This document shows positions 26,597 to 36,145 of a stretch of DNA of 64,000 bases, one piece after another (the stretch's first letter is position 1; the number at the start of each line of letters is the position of its first letter). The position numbers and the translations under genes are program-made. The notes under the pieces were generated by a model. It did not search any database, had not been told where the DNA came from, and worked only from the letters and a program-made list of their open reading frames with translations. Source of the stretch: Notoacmeibacter sp. (GTDB lineage: Bacteria; Pseudomonadota; Alphaproteobacteria; Rhizobiales; Rhizobiaceae). The stretch covers positions 1 to 64,000 of the forward strand of contig JAIOIW010000080.1 of assembly GCA_019912385.1 (NCBI GenBank), read 5' to 3'.

Positions 26597-29083
26597 ATGT
26601 CCAAAGCACTGACGCGTACTTATTTGCGCTGGCGATTGTTTATCGTTCTGGCCTGCATTTCGGTATTCATTGCCTGCGGTGCGGGCTATGTCCTGTACAA
26701 GGCGCAGGATACCAAGAACACCGTGAAATTCGCTGTGGTGATGCGTGCCGCGGCCGATGCCACCCAGACAATCCTCAATCGCATCGCAAGGGTCGATGCG
26801 CTCAATCACGAGGTCGAATTCGACCATTCGGATCACGACCTGGACGTCGTCACCATGAACGCGCTGCAAAACGACATCGCGGTGGCGTTGGCGCGCCTGG
26901 AAAAGATAAACCGGGCGCTCGTGCTGTCGACCGATGGCGAGATCGGGATGGGCGAAAGCAAGCGCCTGACGGCCGAAGAGAACGGCCAGGATTCCGCTGG
27001 CATGATCCTGGGCGAAGGATCGGTCATTGCCGGGCTGCGGATGCCCGCCGCCGCCCGCGACCTGTGGATCGGGAAAACGGGCAGCATCGCGCTCGGCCAG
27101 GCGTTGAAGGAAGTGATTACGCTTGCCGGCCGGGTTACAATATTCAATGGATTTTCCTCGCCGGCCGCGCGGCGCCTGCTCGAGCAGATATCCCGGATGG
27201 CCGACGACAAGCTGTCGCCCGGTCTCGACTATACGATCAACACGCTGAACGCCGAGACCATCCGTTCGCAGGGGATCCTGCAATGGATTACGTTCGGCGC
27301 GTCGGCGACGGTTCTGCTGCTGACCGTCATCGTCGGCTCACTGGTCTTCCTGCCGCTAGAAAAGGCGATCACCACCGCCCGCAACAATCTCGTCGCGTCG
27401 AATCGCGCGGAGGAGGATGCGCGCCGTGCAGCACAGGCCGCGGATCGGGCGAAATCGGAGTTTCTGGCCAATATGAGCCATGAGATCAGAACCCCGATGA
27501 ACGGCGTGCTCGGCATGGCCGAACTGCTGGCCAGAACCGATCTCGATACCCGCCAGAAGACATTTACGGATGTAATCGTCAAATCGGGCAACGCCCTGCT
27601 CACGATCATTAACGACATCCTCGATTTCTCCAAGATCGATGCCGGCCAGCTCGAACTCGACCCGGCGCCGTTCCGCCTTGCCGAAGCTGTGGAAGATGTT
27701 GCAGCACTGGTATCCGCGCGCGTCGCGGAGAAGGACATCGAACTGATCGTCCGGGTGGCGCCGAACCTGCCGGCCGCGGTTTTCGGCGACGTCGGCCGTT
27801 TCCGCCAGATTGTCACCAACCTGATGGGCAATGCCGTCAAGTTCACAGAAAAGGGACATGTCCTGGTCGATGTGTCCGGTGATGTCGGAAACGGCATCGC
27901 CCATCTCAAGGTGCGCGTCGAGGACACTGGTATCGGCATCCCGGAGGACAAACTGGAGGCTGTTTTCGGCAAGTTCGCGCAGGTCGACAGCTCATCGACC
28001 CGGCGCCACGAGGGCACCGGCCTTGGCCTTGCGATCGCCTCGCGGCTGGTCGCATTGATGGACGGCGAAATCGGCGTGGAGTCGACTTTGGGCAAGGGAT
28101 CGGTTTTCTGGTTCACCGTGCCGATGCCGGTGGCTGAAGCCCCCTCGCTGCCCAAGCCGATCCCGGTCGACGTAACCGGCGCGCGGATCCTTGTTATCGA
28201 CGACAATGCCGTCAATCGCGACATCCTGACCGAGCAGCTGGCGAGCTGGGGTTTCGAATCCGTGGCTGTCGAAAGCGGCGCGCTGGGTGTCGCTTTCCTG
28301 AAGAAGGCCCTGGAAATCGGTACGACGATCGATTGCGTTGTCCTCGACTACCAGATGCCGCACATGAACGGGAAGGAAACCCTGAAGGAGATCCGAGCCA
28401 TTCCCCAGCTCGCTGATCTCGCGGTGGTCATGCTGACATCCGTCGACCAGATCGATTTCGCAAGCCTGATCGTCAATCGCGATATTACCGCCTGCCTGAC
28501 GAAACCGGCACGGTCCTCGCTTCTGCTGGAAACCCTGGTTGCGGCCCTGCAGAAAGCCGGAATGGCATCAAGAAGGCAGCCGGACCGGACGCCCGGTGCC
28601 GCCGCCACGACCACCTGCGACACCGCGTACCGGGATTCGCCGCCGGCGCCGGCGTTCCCGCGCGCGCTCGCGTACGGGAACAAGTCCGGCAGCCGGCTCG
28701 ATGTCCTGGTTGCCGAGGACAACGAAGTCAACCAGCTCGTCTTTTCGCAAATCCTGTCTTCACTGGATCTTCGCTACCGGATCGCCGGCAACGGCCGGCT
28801 GGCCGTCGAGGCCCATCAGTTGCACGAGCCGGCAATCGTCATCATGGATGTTTCCATGCCCGAGATGAACGGGTTCGAAGCCACCGCGAGAATCCGTGTC
28901 GCGGACGCCGAAAGGGGCACGCATACGCCGATCATCGGGGTGACGGCACATGCCCTGAAGGGCGACCGCGAAAAATGCCTCAACGCCGGCATGGACGACT
29001 ACATGTCAAAACCGATTTCGCCCGAAAGCCTGGCCAAGCTGGTTTCCAAATGGCTGGCGCGGGTCAATCAGAAGGCGGCCTGA
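26597..29083 (+). CDS. Membrane hybrid sensor histidine kinase with two receiver domains
   Basis: 828 aa from the ATG at 26597. TM1 is about 13-33, a periplasmic helical sensor of about 190 residues follows with no family I recognise, and TM2 is about 226-252. HisKA has the phosphorylated His295 in [17 protein letters not shown]; HATPase_c shows [15 protein letters not shown] and [12 protein letters not shown]. Two receiver domains follow: REC1 with Asp584 ([12 protein letters not shown]) and REC2 with Asp751 ([21 protein letters not shown]). There is no Hpt domain, so phosphotransfer must go through another protein. Its last 20 bp overlap the convergent ispG 3' end. A CtrA box precedes it. 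Confidence 0.9.
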   Translation: MSKALTRTYLRWRLFIVLACISVFIACGAGYVLYKAQDTKNTVKFAVVMRAAADATQTILNRIARVDALNHEVEFDHSDHDLDVVTMNALQNDIAVALARLEKINRALVLSTDGEIGMGESKRLTAEENGQDSAGMILGEGSVIAGLRMPAAARDLWIGKTGSIALGQALKEVITLAGRVTIFNGFSSPAARRLLEQISRMADDKLSPGLDYTINTLNAETIRSQGILQWITFGASATVLLLTVIVGSLVFLPLEKAITTARNNLVASNRAEEDARRAAQAADRAKSEFLANMSHEIRTPMNGVLGMAELLARTDLDTRQKTFTDVIVKSGNALLTIINDILDFSKIDAGQLELDPAPFRLAEAVEDVAALVSARVAEKDIELIVRVAPNLPAAVFGDVGRFRQIVTNLMGNAVKFTEKGHVLVDVSGDVGNGIAHLKVRVEDTGIGIPEDKLEAVFGKFAQVDSSSTRRHEGTGLGLAIASRLVALMDGEIGVESTLGKGSVFWFTVPMPVAEAPSLPKPIPVDVTGARILVIDDNAVNRDILTEQLASWGFESVAVESGALGVAFLKKALEIGTTIDCVVLDYQMPHMNGKETLKEIRAIPQLADLAVVMLTSVDQIDFASLIVNRDITACLTKPARSSLLLETLVAALQKAGMASRRQPDRTPGAAATTTCDTAYRDSPPAPAFPRALAYGNKSGSRLDVLVAEDNEVNQLVFSQILSSLDLRYRIAGNGRLAVEAHQLHEPAIVIMDVSMPEMNGFEATARIRVADAERGTHTPIIGVTAHALKGDREKCLNAGMDDYMSKPISPESLAKLVSKWLARVNQKAA

Positions 29084-30332
29084 ACCTGGGCCGCTCGCCG
29101 CCGCTGCCAAACCTGCTCTCGACATAGGCCGAGACCATCGCCTCGAATTCCTCGGCGATGCGGTCGCCGCGCAGCGTTGCGGCCTTCTTTCCGTCGATGA
29201 ACACCGGCGCGGCAGGAGTTTCGCCGGTGCCGGGAAGCGAAATGCCGATATCGGCATGTTTCGATTCTCCCGGCCCGTTGACGATACAGCCCATGACCGC
29301 GACCTGAAGGCTCTCCACGCCGGGATATTTCTCGCGCCACGCCGGCATGTTCTTGCGGATATCCGCCTGGATCTTCGCCGCAAGCTCCTGGAACACGGTC
29401 GATGTTGTTCGCCCGCAGCCGGGACAGGCGGCGACGACGGGCAGGAAGCGCCGGAAACCCATGGTCTGCAGCAGCTCCTGCGCGACCTGCACCTCCCGGG
29501 TGCGGTCGCCGCCGGGCTCCGGCGTCAGCGAGATGCGGATCGTGTCGCCGATGCCCTGCTGAAGCAGTATCCCCATCGACGCCGCCGAGGCGACGATGCC
29601 CTTGCTGCCCATGCCGGCCTCGGTGAGCCCCAGGTGGAGCGCGTGATCGCAGCGCCGCGCCAGCATGGCATAGACGGCGATGAGGTCCTGCACCTGGCTG
29701 ACCTTGGCCGACAGGATGATCTTCGAACGCGCCAGACCTATATCCTCTGCCATTTGCGCCGAGAGGAGGGCCGACTGGACAATCGCCTCATGCATCACTT
29801 GCGTCGCCGTCAGCGGCGCGCCGTTCGCATGGTTCTCGTCCATCAGGCGGGTCAGCAATTCCTGGTCGAGCGAACCCCAGTTGACGCCGATGCGCACGGG
29901 CTTTTCGTGCCGTATCGCCGTCTCCACGATGGCCGCGAACTGCCGGTCCTTCTTGTCCTTGAACCCGACATTGCCGGGATTGATGCGGTATTTGGCAAGC
30001 GCCTTGGCGGCGTCCGGATGGTCGGCCAGCAGCTTGTGGCCGATATAGTGGAAATCGCCGACCAGCGGCACGGGCACGCCCAGCTTGTCCAGGCGGTCGC
30101 GGATCTTCGCGACAGCGGCCGCCGATTCGTCGCGATCGACGGTGATGCGCACGATCTCGGAACCCGCGCGCGCCAGTGCCGCCACCTGCGCGACCGTCGC
30201 GTCGACGTCGGCGGTATCGGTATTGGTCATCGACTGGACGACGACCGGTGCTCCGCCGCCGACCGTCACGCCGCCGACATCGACACCGACGGAAACCCTG
30301 CGCGCAAACGGTGCGGAAAAATAGTCCGCCAT
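29064..30332 (-). CDS. ispG: 4-hydroxy-3-methylbut-2-enyl-diphosphate synthase IspG (GcpE)
   Basis: 4Fe-4S enzyme of the MEP pathway converting MEcPP to HMBPP. 422 aa. N-terminal TIM barrel begins at [20 protein letters not shown]; cluster ligands Cys303, Cys306 (ACPGCGR) and Cys349 with Glu356 (CIVNGPGE) are present. It is the short bacterial form without the plant insert. The 3' end overlaps that of the convergent histidine kinase gene by 20 bp. Confidence 0.96.
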   Translation of the reverse strand: MADYFSAPFARRVSVGVDVGGVTVGGGAPVVVQSMTNTDTADVDATVAQVAALARAGSEIVRITVDRDESAAAVAKIRDRLDKLGVPVPLVGDFHYIGHKLLADHPDAAKALAKYRINPGNVGFKDKKDRQFAAIVETAIRHEKPVRIGVNWGSLDQELLTRLMDENHANGAPLTATQVMHEAIVQSALLSAQMAEDIGLARSKIILSAKVSQVQDLIAVYAMLARRCDHALHLGLTEAGMGSKGIVASAASMGILLQQGIGDTIRISLTPEPGGDRTREVQVAQELLQTMGFRRFLPVVAACPGCGRTTSTVFQELAAKIQADIRKNMPAWREKYPGVESLQVAVMGCIVNGPGESKHADIGISLPGTGETPAAPVFIDGKKAATLRGDRIAEEFEAMVSAYVESRFGSGGERPRFRPPSD

Positions 30333-30452
30333 GGGATGTTCTCCGGCTCGATCCTCGGGCGTTGCATGTGGAGCCCAATGCGCGCCTTGTCAACAATACC
30401 AGCCGAAGGACCGCGGACGGGCCCTTGATTTTCGCGATGCCCTGGGAATGAT

Positions 30453-30465
30453 GTTGCGCCGCAAC
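30453..30465 (+). promoter_or_regulatory. Palindrome GTTGCGCCGCAAC upstream of bdhA
   Basis: A perfect 13-bp palindrome with TGC-N3-GCA core, 47 bp before the bdhA start. It resembles PhaR-type sites, and bdhA is a PHB-cycle gene. Regulation is inferred. Confidence 0.4.
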
Positions 30466-30512
30466 AATTCCGGGGTGGCAATGGACCGGACATTCCCCGA
30501 AAGGACCCTCCC

Positions 30513-31301
30513 ATGACCTCGATACGCACCGCCGTCATCACCGGCTCGACCTCCGGCATCGGATTGGGCATCGCCCGCACGCTGGCGTCGGACGGGTGCA
30601 ATGTCGTCCTGAACTCCTTCACCGATCGCAAGGAAGATCACGACCTCGCCAGCCAACTGGAAAGCGAGCACGGCATCAAGGCCATCTATCTCCCGGCAGA
30701 CATGTCGCGCGCCGAGGAATGCCGCGCACTGATCGGAAAGGCCGCTGCCGAATTCGGGACCGTCGACATCCTCGTCAACAATGCCGGCATTCAGCATGTC
30801 GCGCCCGTGGAGGAATTCCCGGCCGACAAGTGGGACGCAATCATCGCCATCAACCTTTCCTCCGCGTTCCATACGATTGCCGCCGCGGTGCCGCTGATGA
30901 AGACGGCGGGATGGGGACGTGTCGTCAACATCGCCTCGGCGCACGGCCTTACCGCGTCGCCCTACAAGTCGGCTTATGTATCGGCCAAGCACGGCGTGGT
31001 CGGATTGACCAAGACCGTCGCGCTGGAATTCGCAGAGGCGCGCATTGCCGCGACCGCCAACGCCATCTGCCCGGGTTATGTCCTCACGCCGCTGGTCGAA
31101 AACCAGATCGAGGACCAGATGAAGGCCCACAAGATGGGCCGCGCCGAAGTGGTCGAAAAGATCATGCTGGCGCGCCAGCCCACCAGGGAATTCGCGACCG
31201 TCGGGCAGATCGGCGGCATCGTCCGCTTCCTGTGTTCGCCGGCCGCCGACCAGATCACCGGCACGTCGATCTCGGTCGATGGCGGCTGGACGGCGATGTA
31301 A
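30513..31301 (+). CDS. bdhA: D-3-hydroxybutyrate dehydrogenase BdhA
   Basis: NAD-dependent oxidation of (R)-3-hydroxybutyrate to acetoacetate during PHB degradation. 262-aa short-chain dehydrogenase: TGSTSGIGLGIARTLA cofactor motif, NNAGIQHVAPVEEFP (the IQH...VE signature is typical of Bdh), catalytic YVSAKHGVVGLTK and NAICPGYVLTPLVENQI. Monocistronic. Functionally linked with phaAB and phaR in this window. Confidence 0.94.
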   Translation: MTSIRTAVITGSTSGIGLGIARTLASDGCNVVLNSFTDRKEDHDLASQLESEHGIKAIYLPADMSRAEECRALIGKAAAEFGTVDILVNNAGIQHVAPVEEFPADKWDAIIAINLSSAFHTIAAAVPLMKTAGWGRVVNIASAHGLTASPYKSAYVSAKHGVVGLTKTVALEFAEARIAATANAICPGYVLTPLVENQIEDQMKAHKMGRAEVVEKIMLARQPTREFATVGQIGGIVRFLCSPAADQITGTSISVDGGWTAM

Positions 31302-31322
31302 GGCAGGCGTCCCGGAAAGGCT

Positions 31323-31886
31323 CTATCCGGCGCGGGCGGGTTCCGCCATGGCGGCGAACTGCATGTCCAGGAAGGCACGCAGCGCCGCGATGCGTTCCTG
31401 CGGTTCGTGGACCCGGCACTTCATGCCGTCGAGCCAGTCCATCAATTGCAAGGCGAGCATTTCGCCCGTAAACGGCGAGCAGCTAGCCGCATCGTCGTAG
31501 ACGACGGACAGCAGCGCCACCTTGCGGCTGATCCATTTGTCTATGATGTCGGCGCAAAGCTCGTTGCCGACATCGACCAGTTCCGCTCCATGCTGCGATT
31601 CCTCCAGCTTTGCCATGATATCGAGCAGCCCCACCCTGATCGCCTTTTCGATCCGCTCCCGGGCCGATCCCGGGCCTTCGAGAACCGCCTTCGCCGCAGC
31701 AACGGCATGTTCGTGCATGTCGCTGGCGAGGCCGCGATAGATGTCGGTCTTGTTGCGGAAGAACTGGTAGAGCGCCGGCCGCGACATGCCGGCCGCCCGC
31801 GCGATGTCGTCCATCGTCACCCGCCCGTAGCCGTACCGCATCACCAGATCCATCGCCTGGTCGAGAATTTGCGCCCGCTTGTCCAA
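31323..31886 (-). CDS. TetR-family transcriptional regulator
   Basis: I choose the TTG at 31886 (187 aa) because GGAG lies 7 nt upstream and it begins right before the helix-turn-helix (LDKRAQILDQAMDLVMRYGY). A GTG at 31928 would add a basic arm; an ATG at 31964 lies inside the operator and is rejected. The HTH contains RVTMDDIARAAGMSRPALYQ followed by FFRNKTDIYRG. The C-terminal ligand domain is divergent. It is divergent from iorAB with a perfect operator between, so it likely represses iorAB and itself. Confidence 0.85.
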   Translation of the reverse strand: MDKRAQILDQAMDLVMRYGYGRVTMDDIARAAGMSRPALYQFFRNKTDIYRGLASDMHEHAVAAAKAVLEGPGSARERIEKAIRVGLLDIMAKLEESQHGAELVDVGNELCADIIDKWISRKVALLSVVYDDAASCSPFTGEMLALQLMDWLDGMKCRVHEPQERIAALRAFLDMQFAAMAEPARAG

Positions 31887-31946
31887 ATGCTTGCTCCGCC
31901 GCCTGTCTGCCCTTTTTCTTCTAGACACTCGATCGCGTCTTGACAA

Positions 31947-31973
31947 TCTGACAAAATAACGCATTTTGTCAGA
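31947..31973. promoter_or_regulatory. TetR operator between regulator and iorAB
   Basis: TCTGACAAAAT (31947-31957) and ATTTTGTCAGA (31963-31973) are perfect 11-bp arms with a 5-bp spacer. A TTGACA at 31940-31945 partly precedes it on the plus strand. Size and place suit a TetR dimer pair controlling both directions. Confidence 0.75.
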
Positions 31974-32032
31974 ACGTAAAGCACTCGCGGCAAAACAGGG
32001 CGCGTCCGATGACTGCGGGACGCGGGAACTCG

Positions 32033-32497
32033 ATGAAGCTGACCGTCAACGGAACCGAAATCGAGATCGATGCCGATCCTGAAATGCCCCTGCTGTGGGC
32101 GCTGCGCGATCTCGCCGGCATCACCGGCCCGAAATTTGGCTGCGGCATCGCCGCCTGCGGTGCCTGCACCGTGCATGTCGACGGCGTGCCGACCCGGTCC
32201 TGCTCGGTACCGGTCGGCGGCGTCGTGGGTGAGATCACCACCATCGAGGGCCTGGCCGATGGCGACACTCTGCATGTGGTCCAGCAGGCCTGGGTCGACG
32301 AGCGGGTGCCGCAATGTGGCTACTGCCAGTCCGGCCAGATCATGAGCGCGGTGGCCCTGCTCGACGGGGACCCGGATCCGACCGACGCGCAGATCGACGA
32401 GGCGATGGCCGGCAATCTGTGCCGCTGCGGCACCTACCCGCGCATCCGCGCCGCGATCAAACGCGCCGCCGCGGAAAAAGCGAAGATGGGAGCCTGA
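32033..32497 (+). CDS. iorA: Molybdenum hydroxylase small subunit, two 2Fe-2S clusters (IorA-like)
   Basis: Electron-transfer subunit of a xanthine-oxidase-family dehydrogenase. 154 aa from the ATG at 32033; an ATG 24 bp earlier is possible. Plant-type 2Fe-2S cysteines are in [16 protein letters not shown], and the second, helical cluster uses QCGYCQSGQ and LCRCGTYPR. No FAD subunit is encoded nearby, which is normal for the isoquinoline 1-oxidoreductase type that passes electrons to cytochromes or quinone. The stop is 3 bp before iorB. Confidence 0.92.
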   Translation: MKLTVNGTEIEIDADPEMPLLWALRDLAGITGPKFGCGIAACGACTVHVDGVPTRSCSVPVGGVVGEITTIEGLADGDTLHVVQQAWVDERVPQCGYCQSGQIMSAVALLDGDPDPTDAQIDEAMAGNLCRCGTYPRIRAAIKRAAAEKAKMGA

Positions 32498-32500
32498 TCC

Positions 32501-34771
32501 ATGTCGCGTCTTGGAAAGATCACCCGCCGCACGCTTCTCGTCGGCGCCGCCGTCGTGGCTGGTGGCGTCGCCTTTGGCTACTACCAGTATCGCAAGCCCT
32601 ACCCCAACCCGCTGGACGGCGAGACCGCGGAAAACGAAGCCACGTTCAATCCCTGGCTCAAGATCGCGTCCGACAACACCATCACCGTGATCGTGCCGCG
32701 CGCCGAAATGGGCCAGGGCGTGACCACGACGCTCGCCGCCCTGGTCGCGGAAGAACTCGACATCGCCCTCGATGACATCGAGGTCGAGCACGGGCCGGCA
32801 GCCTATGCCTATTACAACGAGGTCATGACCGAGGAGGGACCTTTCCCCTTCTATGACGAGAGCTTCACCGCCAACGCGATGCGCGGCGCGATGAAAGTCG
32901 CCGCCAAGTTCCTCGGCATCCAGGGTACCGGAGGATCGACCTCCACCCGCGACGCCTTCGAGAAGATGCGCCTGGCGGGTGCGACCGCGCGCGAGATGCT
33001 CAAGGCCGCCGCGGCCGGGAAATTCGGCGCCGACGCCTCGATCCTGACGACCGCCGGCGGAAGCGTCACGGACCCGGTCTCCGGCCAGTCGGCGACCTAC
33101 GGCGAACTGGCGCTTGCCGCAGCCGGCCTTCCGGTGCCCGACGTCGCGCTCCGCCCGCGCGCCGAATGGAAGCTGCTTGGCCGGTCCCAACCGCGTACCG
33201 ACATGCGCGCCAAGGTTACCGGTGCGCCCGTCTTCGGCATCGATGTCGCCCTGCCCGACATGCTTTTCGGCACGGTCAAGATGAGCCCGCGCCTTCAGGC
33301 AAGACCGAAATCGGCCGATCTCTCCAGGGCCGAGGCGATGCCCGGCGTCGTCAAGGTCGTTGCGATCGACACCGGCTATGGCCATGGCTTCGGCGTGATC
33401 GCCGAAAACACCTGGGCCGCCTTCAAGGCCGCGGAAGCAATCGAGGTGGACTGGGAGGACGCGTCCTACCCGGCCGACGAAGCAGGTATCGCCGCGCGCC
33501 TGAATGAAGCGCTCGACCGGCGCGATGGCGGTTCGTTGCGCGACGACGGCGATGTCGACACCGCATTCGCCGACGCACCGGCCGAAAACGTGCTCAGCGC
33601 CGAGTACCGCGTGCCCTATCTCGCGCACGCCACGATGGAGCCGATGAATGCAACCGCATGGTTGCGTGACGGCAAGCTCGATGTCTGGTGCGGCAACCAG
33701 GGACCGACGCTGGTGCGCCAGTTCTGTGCCGGTGCGGCCGGGTTGGAAGAAGAGGCAGTCCTTGTCCACACGACGATGATGGGCGGCGGTTTCGGGCGGC
33801 GCATTGAACTCGATGCCGCCCTCTACGCCACGCATATGGCCAGGGAGGCCGGCGGCCGGCCTGTCAAGGTCACATGGACGCGCGAGGAAGACACCACCCA
33901 TGACGTCTACCGGCCCGCCGCTGCCGGCCGGTTCAGGGCGCGCCTCGGCGCGGACGGCCTGCCGGTCGCCCTCGACATGAACATCGCGACGCCGTCTGTT
34001 CTCAAGAGCATTCTCGGCCGCACTTTTCCGTCCATCTCCCCCATGGGCCCCGACAGGCTGCTGTCGGAGGGCGCCTTCGACCAGCCCTATTCGATCGCGA
34101 ATTACCGCGTGACGGGAACGGAAGCGGAGTTGACGATCCCGACCGGTTTCTGGCGCTCGGTCGGCAATTCGTTCAACGCGTTCTTCCACGAGTCCTTCCT
34201 CGACGAGGTCGCTCATGCCGGCAAGGTCGATCCGCTCGACCTGCGCCGCAAGCTGATGGCCGACTACCCCGTTGCGCTTGCGGTCGTCGAAAAGGCTGCC
34301 GTCATGGCTGGATGGGGGACCCCCTTGCCGGCCGGGCGGGCGAGGGGCATGGCCTTTACCATCTCGTTCGGCACCTGGGTCGCCGAGGTGGTCCAGGTCG
34401 CCGAAGTCGATGGGGCAATCCGCATCGAGAAAGTGTTTTGCGCGGCCGACCTTGGCACCGTACTCGATCCGGCGATCGTCAAGGCGCAGATGATGTCCGG
34501 CATTGTGTTCGGCCTGTCGCAGGCAATCGGTCAGGAGATCACCTTCGCCGACGGCATGGTCGAACAGTCGAACTTCCACGATTACGATGCCCTGCGCATC
34601 AACCAGTGCCCCGAAATCGAAGTCGAATTGCTGGAAAACGCGCCGCGCATGGGCGGAGCGGGCGAGCCCGGCACGCCGCCGGCGGCCCCCGCGCTCGCCA
34701 ACGCGATTTTCGCACTGACGGGCAAGCGCATCCGCGCCCTGCCGCTGTCGAAGGAGGTCGATTTCGTCTGA
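32501..34771 (+). CDS. iorB: Molybdopterin-binding large subunit, periplasmic aldehyde/N-heterocycle dehydrogenase (IorB-like)
   Basis: Catalytic subunit of 756 aa. The N-terminus has a twin-arginine signal (KITRRTLLVGAAVVAGGVAF), so the IorAB complex is exported folded. Cofactor motifs include AEMGQGVTTTLAALVAEELD, MMGGGFGRRIELDAALYA and, near the C-terminus, GGAGEPGTPPAAPALANAIF, whose Glu is the predicted catalytic base. The substrate (isoquinoline, aldehyde or another heterocycle) cannot be told from sequence. No CoxS/CoxI-type maturation gene is adjacent. The TetR upstream suggests inducible detoxification or catabolism. Confidence 0.9.
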   Translation: MSRLGKITRRTLLVGAAVVAGGVAFGYYQYRKPYPNPLDGETAENEATFNPWLKIASDNTITVIVPRAEMGQGVTTTLAALVAEELDIALDDIEVEHGPAAYAYYNEVMTEEGPFPFYDESFTANAMRGAMKVAAKFLGIQGTGGSTSTRDAFEKMRLAGATAREMLKAAAAGKFGADASILTTAGGSVTDPVSGQSATYGELALAAAGLPVPDVALRPRAEWKLLGRSQPRTDMRAKVTGAPVFGIDVALPDMLFGTVKMSPRLQARPKSADLSRAEAMPGVVKVVAIDTGYGHGFGVIAENTWAAFKAAEAIEVDWEDASYPADEAGIAARLNEALDRRDGGSLRDDGDVDTAFADAPAENVLSAEYRVPYLAHATMEPMNATAWLRDGKLDVWCGNQGPTLVRQFCAGAAGLEEEAVLVHTTMMGGGFGRRIELDAALYATHMAREAGGRPVKVTWTREEDTTHDVYRPAAAGRFRARLGADGLPVALDMNIATPSVLKSILGRTFPSISPMGPDRLLSEGAFDQPYSIANYRVTGTEAELTIPTGFWRSVGNSFNAFFHESFLDEVAHAGKVDPLDLRRKLMADYPVALAVVEKAAVMAGWGTPLPAGRARGMAFTISFGTWVAEVVQVAEVDGAIRIEKVFCAADLGTVLDPAIVKAQMMSGIVFGLSQAIGQEITFADGMVEQSNFHDYDALRINQCPEIEVELLENAPRMGGAGEPGTPPAAPALANAIFALTGKRIRALPLSKEVDFV

Positions 34772-34813
34772 TAGAAAATGTCGCCTGCGGCGCTTGCGTG
34801 GAGCAATTGTCTT

Positions 34814-34828
34814 TTGTGCGGCGCACAA
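34814..34828. promoter_or_regulatory. Perfect 15-bp palindrome upstream of the RND operon
   Basis: TTGTGCGGCGCACAA is fully symmetric around one base and matches the TGC-N3-GCA pattern with flanking CACAA on both sides. It is about 130 bp before the adaptor gene. Nearly the same sequence occurs upstream of pyc. The bound regulator is unknown; PhaR is a candidate. Confidence 0.5.
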
Positions 34829-34958
34829 TCATGGTATGGGCGCCGGGAATATGGCAATCGCGGCCAGTCTTCCCCATATGGGCGAAAAGGTTTTGTTGAC
34901 GCGGTTGCTTTAACGACCCGCCAGTAACTCGGGCGGGCTGATCGGATATCGGTTTCAA

Positions 34959-36134
34959 ATGGCAAAGTTCAAATTTCACAAGGTTGCGGCTATTGCCGTG
35001 CTGATTGCTTCTGCCGGTTGGGTCCTGACCGGGGAATTTTCTTCCGTCGGCAGCGCAGCCAACGGAGAGGCAAGCGAGGCCGCAAGCCCCGCCCAACCGG
35101 GCGCCGAGGAAAATGGCGCGCCGCAAGCCGCCGATGCCGCGGCGCCGGTGTTGAAGACGGTCGCCGTCGTCAAGCCGCTTTTCATCGACCATAGCCGCGC
35201 GATCCGCATTTCGGGCCAGACCAAGGCCGACAAGTCGGCAACGCTTGCCACCCGCACCGGCGGCATCATCGCTTCGCTGCCGGTCACCCAGGGACAGCGC
35301 GTCGAGGAAGGCGATCTGATCCTTTCGCTCGAAACCGAGGGCAAGGAAGCCGTCGTCGCTACCGCGAAGGCTGTGCTGGCCCAGCGCGAGAAGGAATTCG
35401 AGGCGTCGGAACGCCTGGCCGCAAAGGGCAGCCTGCCGAAACTGCAGCTCGACAATGTGCGGTCGGCGCTGGCATCCGCGAAATCGTCGCTGGAACAGGC
35501 CCAGGCCGATCTCGACCGCCTGCAGATCCATGCCCCCTTCGCCGGAATTATCGACAGGCTGGACGTCGAGCTTGCAAGTTCGGTCGGCCAGGGCGCACAG
35601 GTCGCCCTGCTGCTGCAACTCGACCCGATCATTGCTGCCGGCGAAGTGTCCGAAACCGATCTCCTCCATGTAAACGTCGGCGACAAGGCGCGCGTGCGCC
35701 TGGTCAGCGGCAAGGAAGTCGACGGCACGATCCGCTATATCAGCCGGCAGGCCAATCCCCAGACCCGGACCTTCCCGGTCGAGGTCGCGGTGCCCAATGC
35801 CACCACCGCCATTCCCGCCGGCATGACCGCGGAGATCACGCTGCTGGCCGAACCCGTGCGCGCCGTGATCCTGCCGCGATCCGTCGTCACGCTCTCCAGG
35901 CAGGGCGATCTGGGCATCCGCATCGTCGGGCCCGAGGACATCGCCGCCTTCGTTCCCATAGACCTGGTCGATGACACGCCGAACGGCCTGCTCCTCGCCG
36001 GCATCCCGGAAGATGCGCGCGTCATCGTCGCCGGGCAGGACCTCGTCTCCGAAGGCGACAAGGTGAACGCCGTCGAAGCCGATGCCGAGACCGTCAAACG
36101 GCTGATCCGCGAAGCCACCGGCGCGACGAACTAG
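34959..36134 (+). CDS. RND efflux periplasmic adaptor (membrane fusion protein)
   Basis: HlyD/MFP-family adaptor of 391 aa. The N-terminal membrane anchor is residues 8-24, followed by an Ala/Glu/Pro linker. The lipoyl halves are seen in ATRTGGIIASLPVTQGQRVE and LQIHAPFAGIIDRLDVELAS, flanking a coiled-coil hairpin (VLAQREKEFEASERLAAKGS to AKSSLEQAQADLDR); a beta-barrel follows (GEVSETDLLHVNVGDKARVR). There is no lipobox. It is 11 bp before the pump gene; no outer-membrane TolC gene is present. Confidence 0.92.
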   Translation: MAKFKFHKVAAIAVLIASAGWVLTGEFSSVGSAANGEASEAASPAQPGAEENGAPQAADAAAPVLKTVAVVKPLFIDHSRAIRISGQTKADKSATLATRTGGIIASLPVTQGQRVEEGDLILSLETEGKEAVVATAKAVLAQREKEFEASERLAAKGSLPKLQLDNVRSALASAKSSLEQAQADLDRLQIHAPFAGIIDRLDVELASSVGQGAQVALLLQLDPIIAAGEVSETDLLHVNVGDKARVRLVSGKEVDGTIRYISRQANPQTRTFPVEVAVPNATTAIPAGMTAEITLLAEPVRAVILPRSVVTLSRQGDLGIRIVGPEDIAAFVPIDLVDDTPNGLLLAGIPEDARVIVAGQDLVSEGDKVNAVEADAETVKRLIREATGATN

Positions 36135-36145
36135 GATTTAAGACC

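Noticed and set aside
31841-34828. A 995-codon minus-strand open frame opposite iorAB
   Set aside because: Antisense frame of a high-GC coding region; the plus strand carries molybdenum hydroxylase motifs throughout. Only its tail, in the same frame as the TetR gene, is real.
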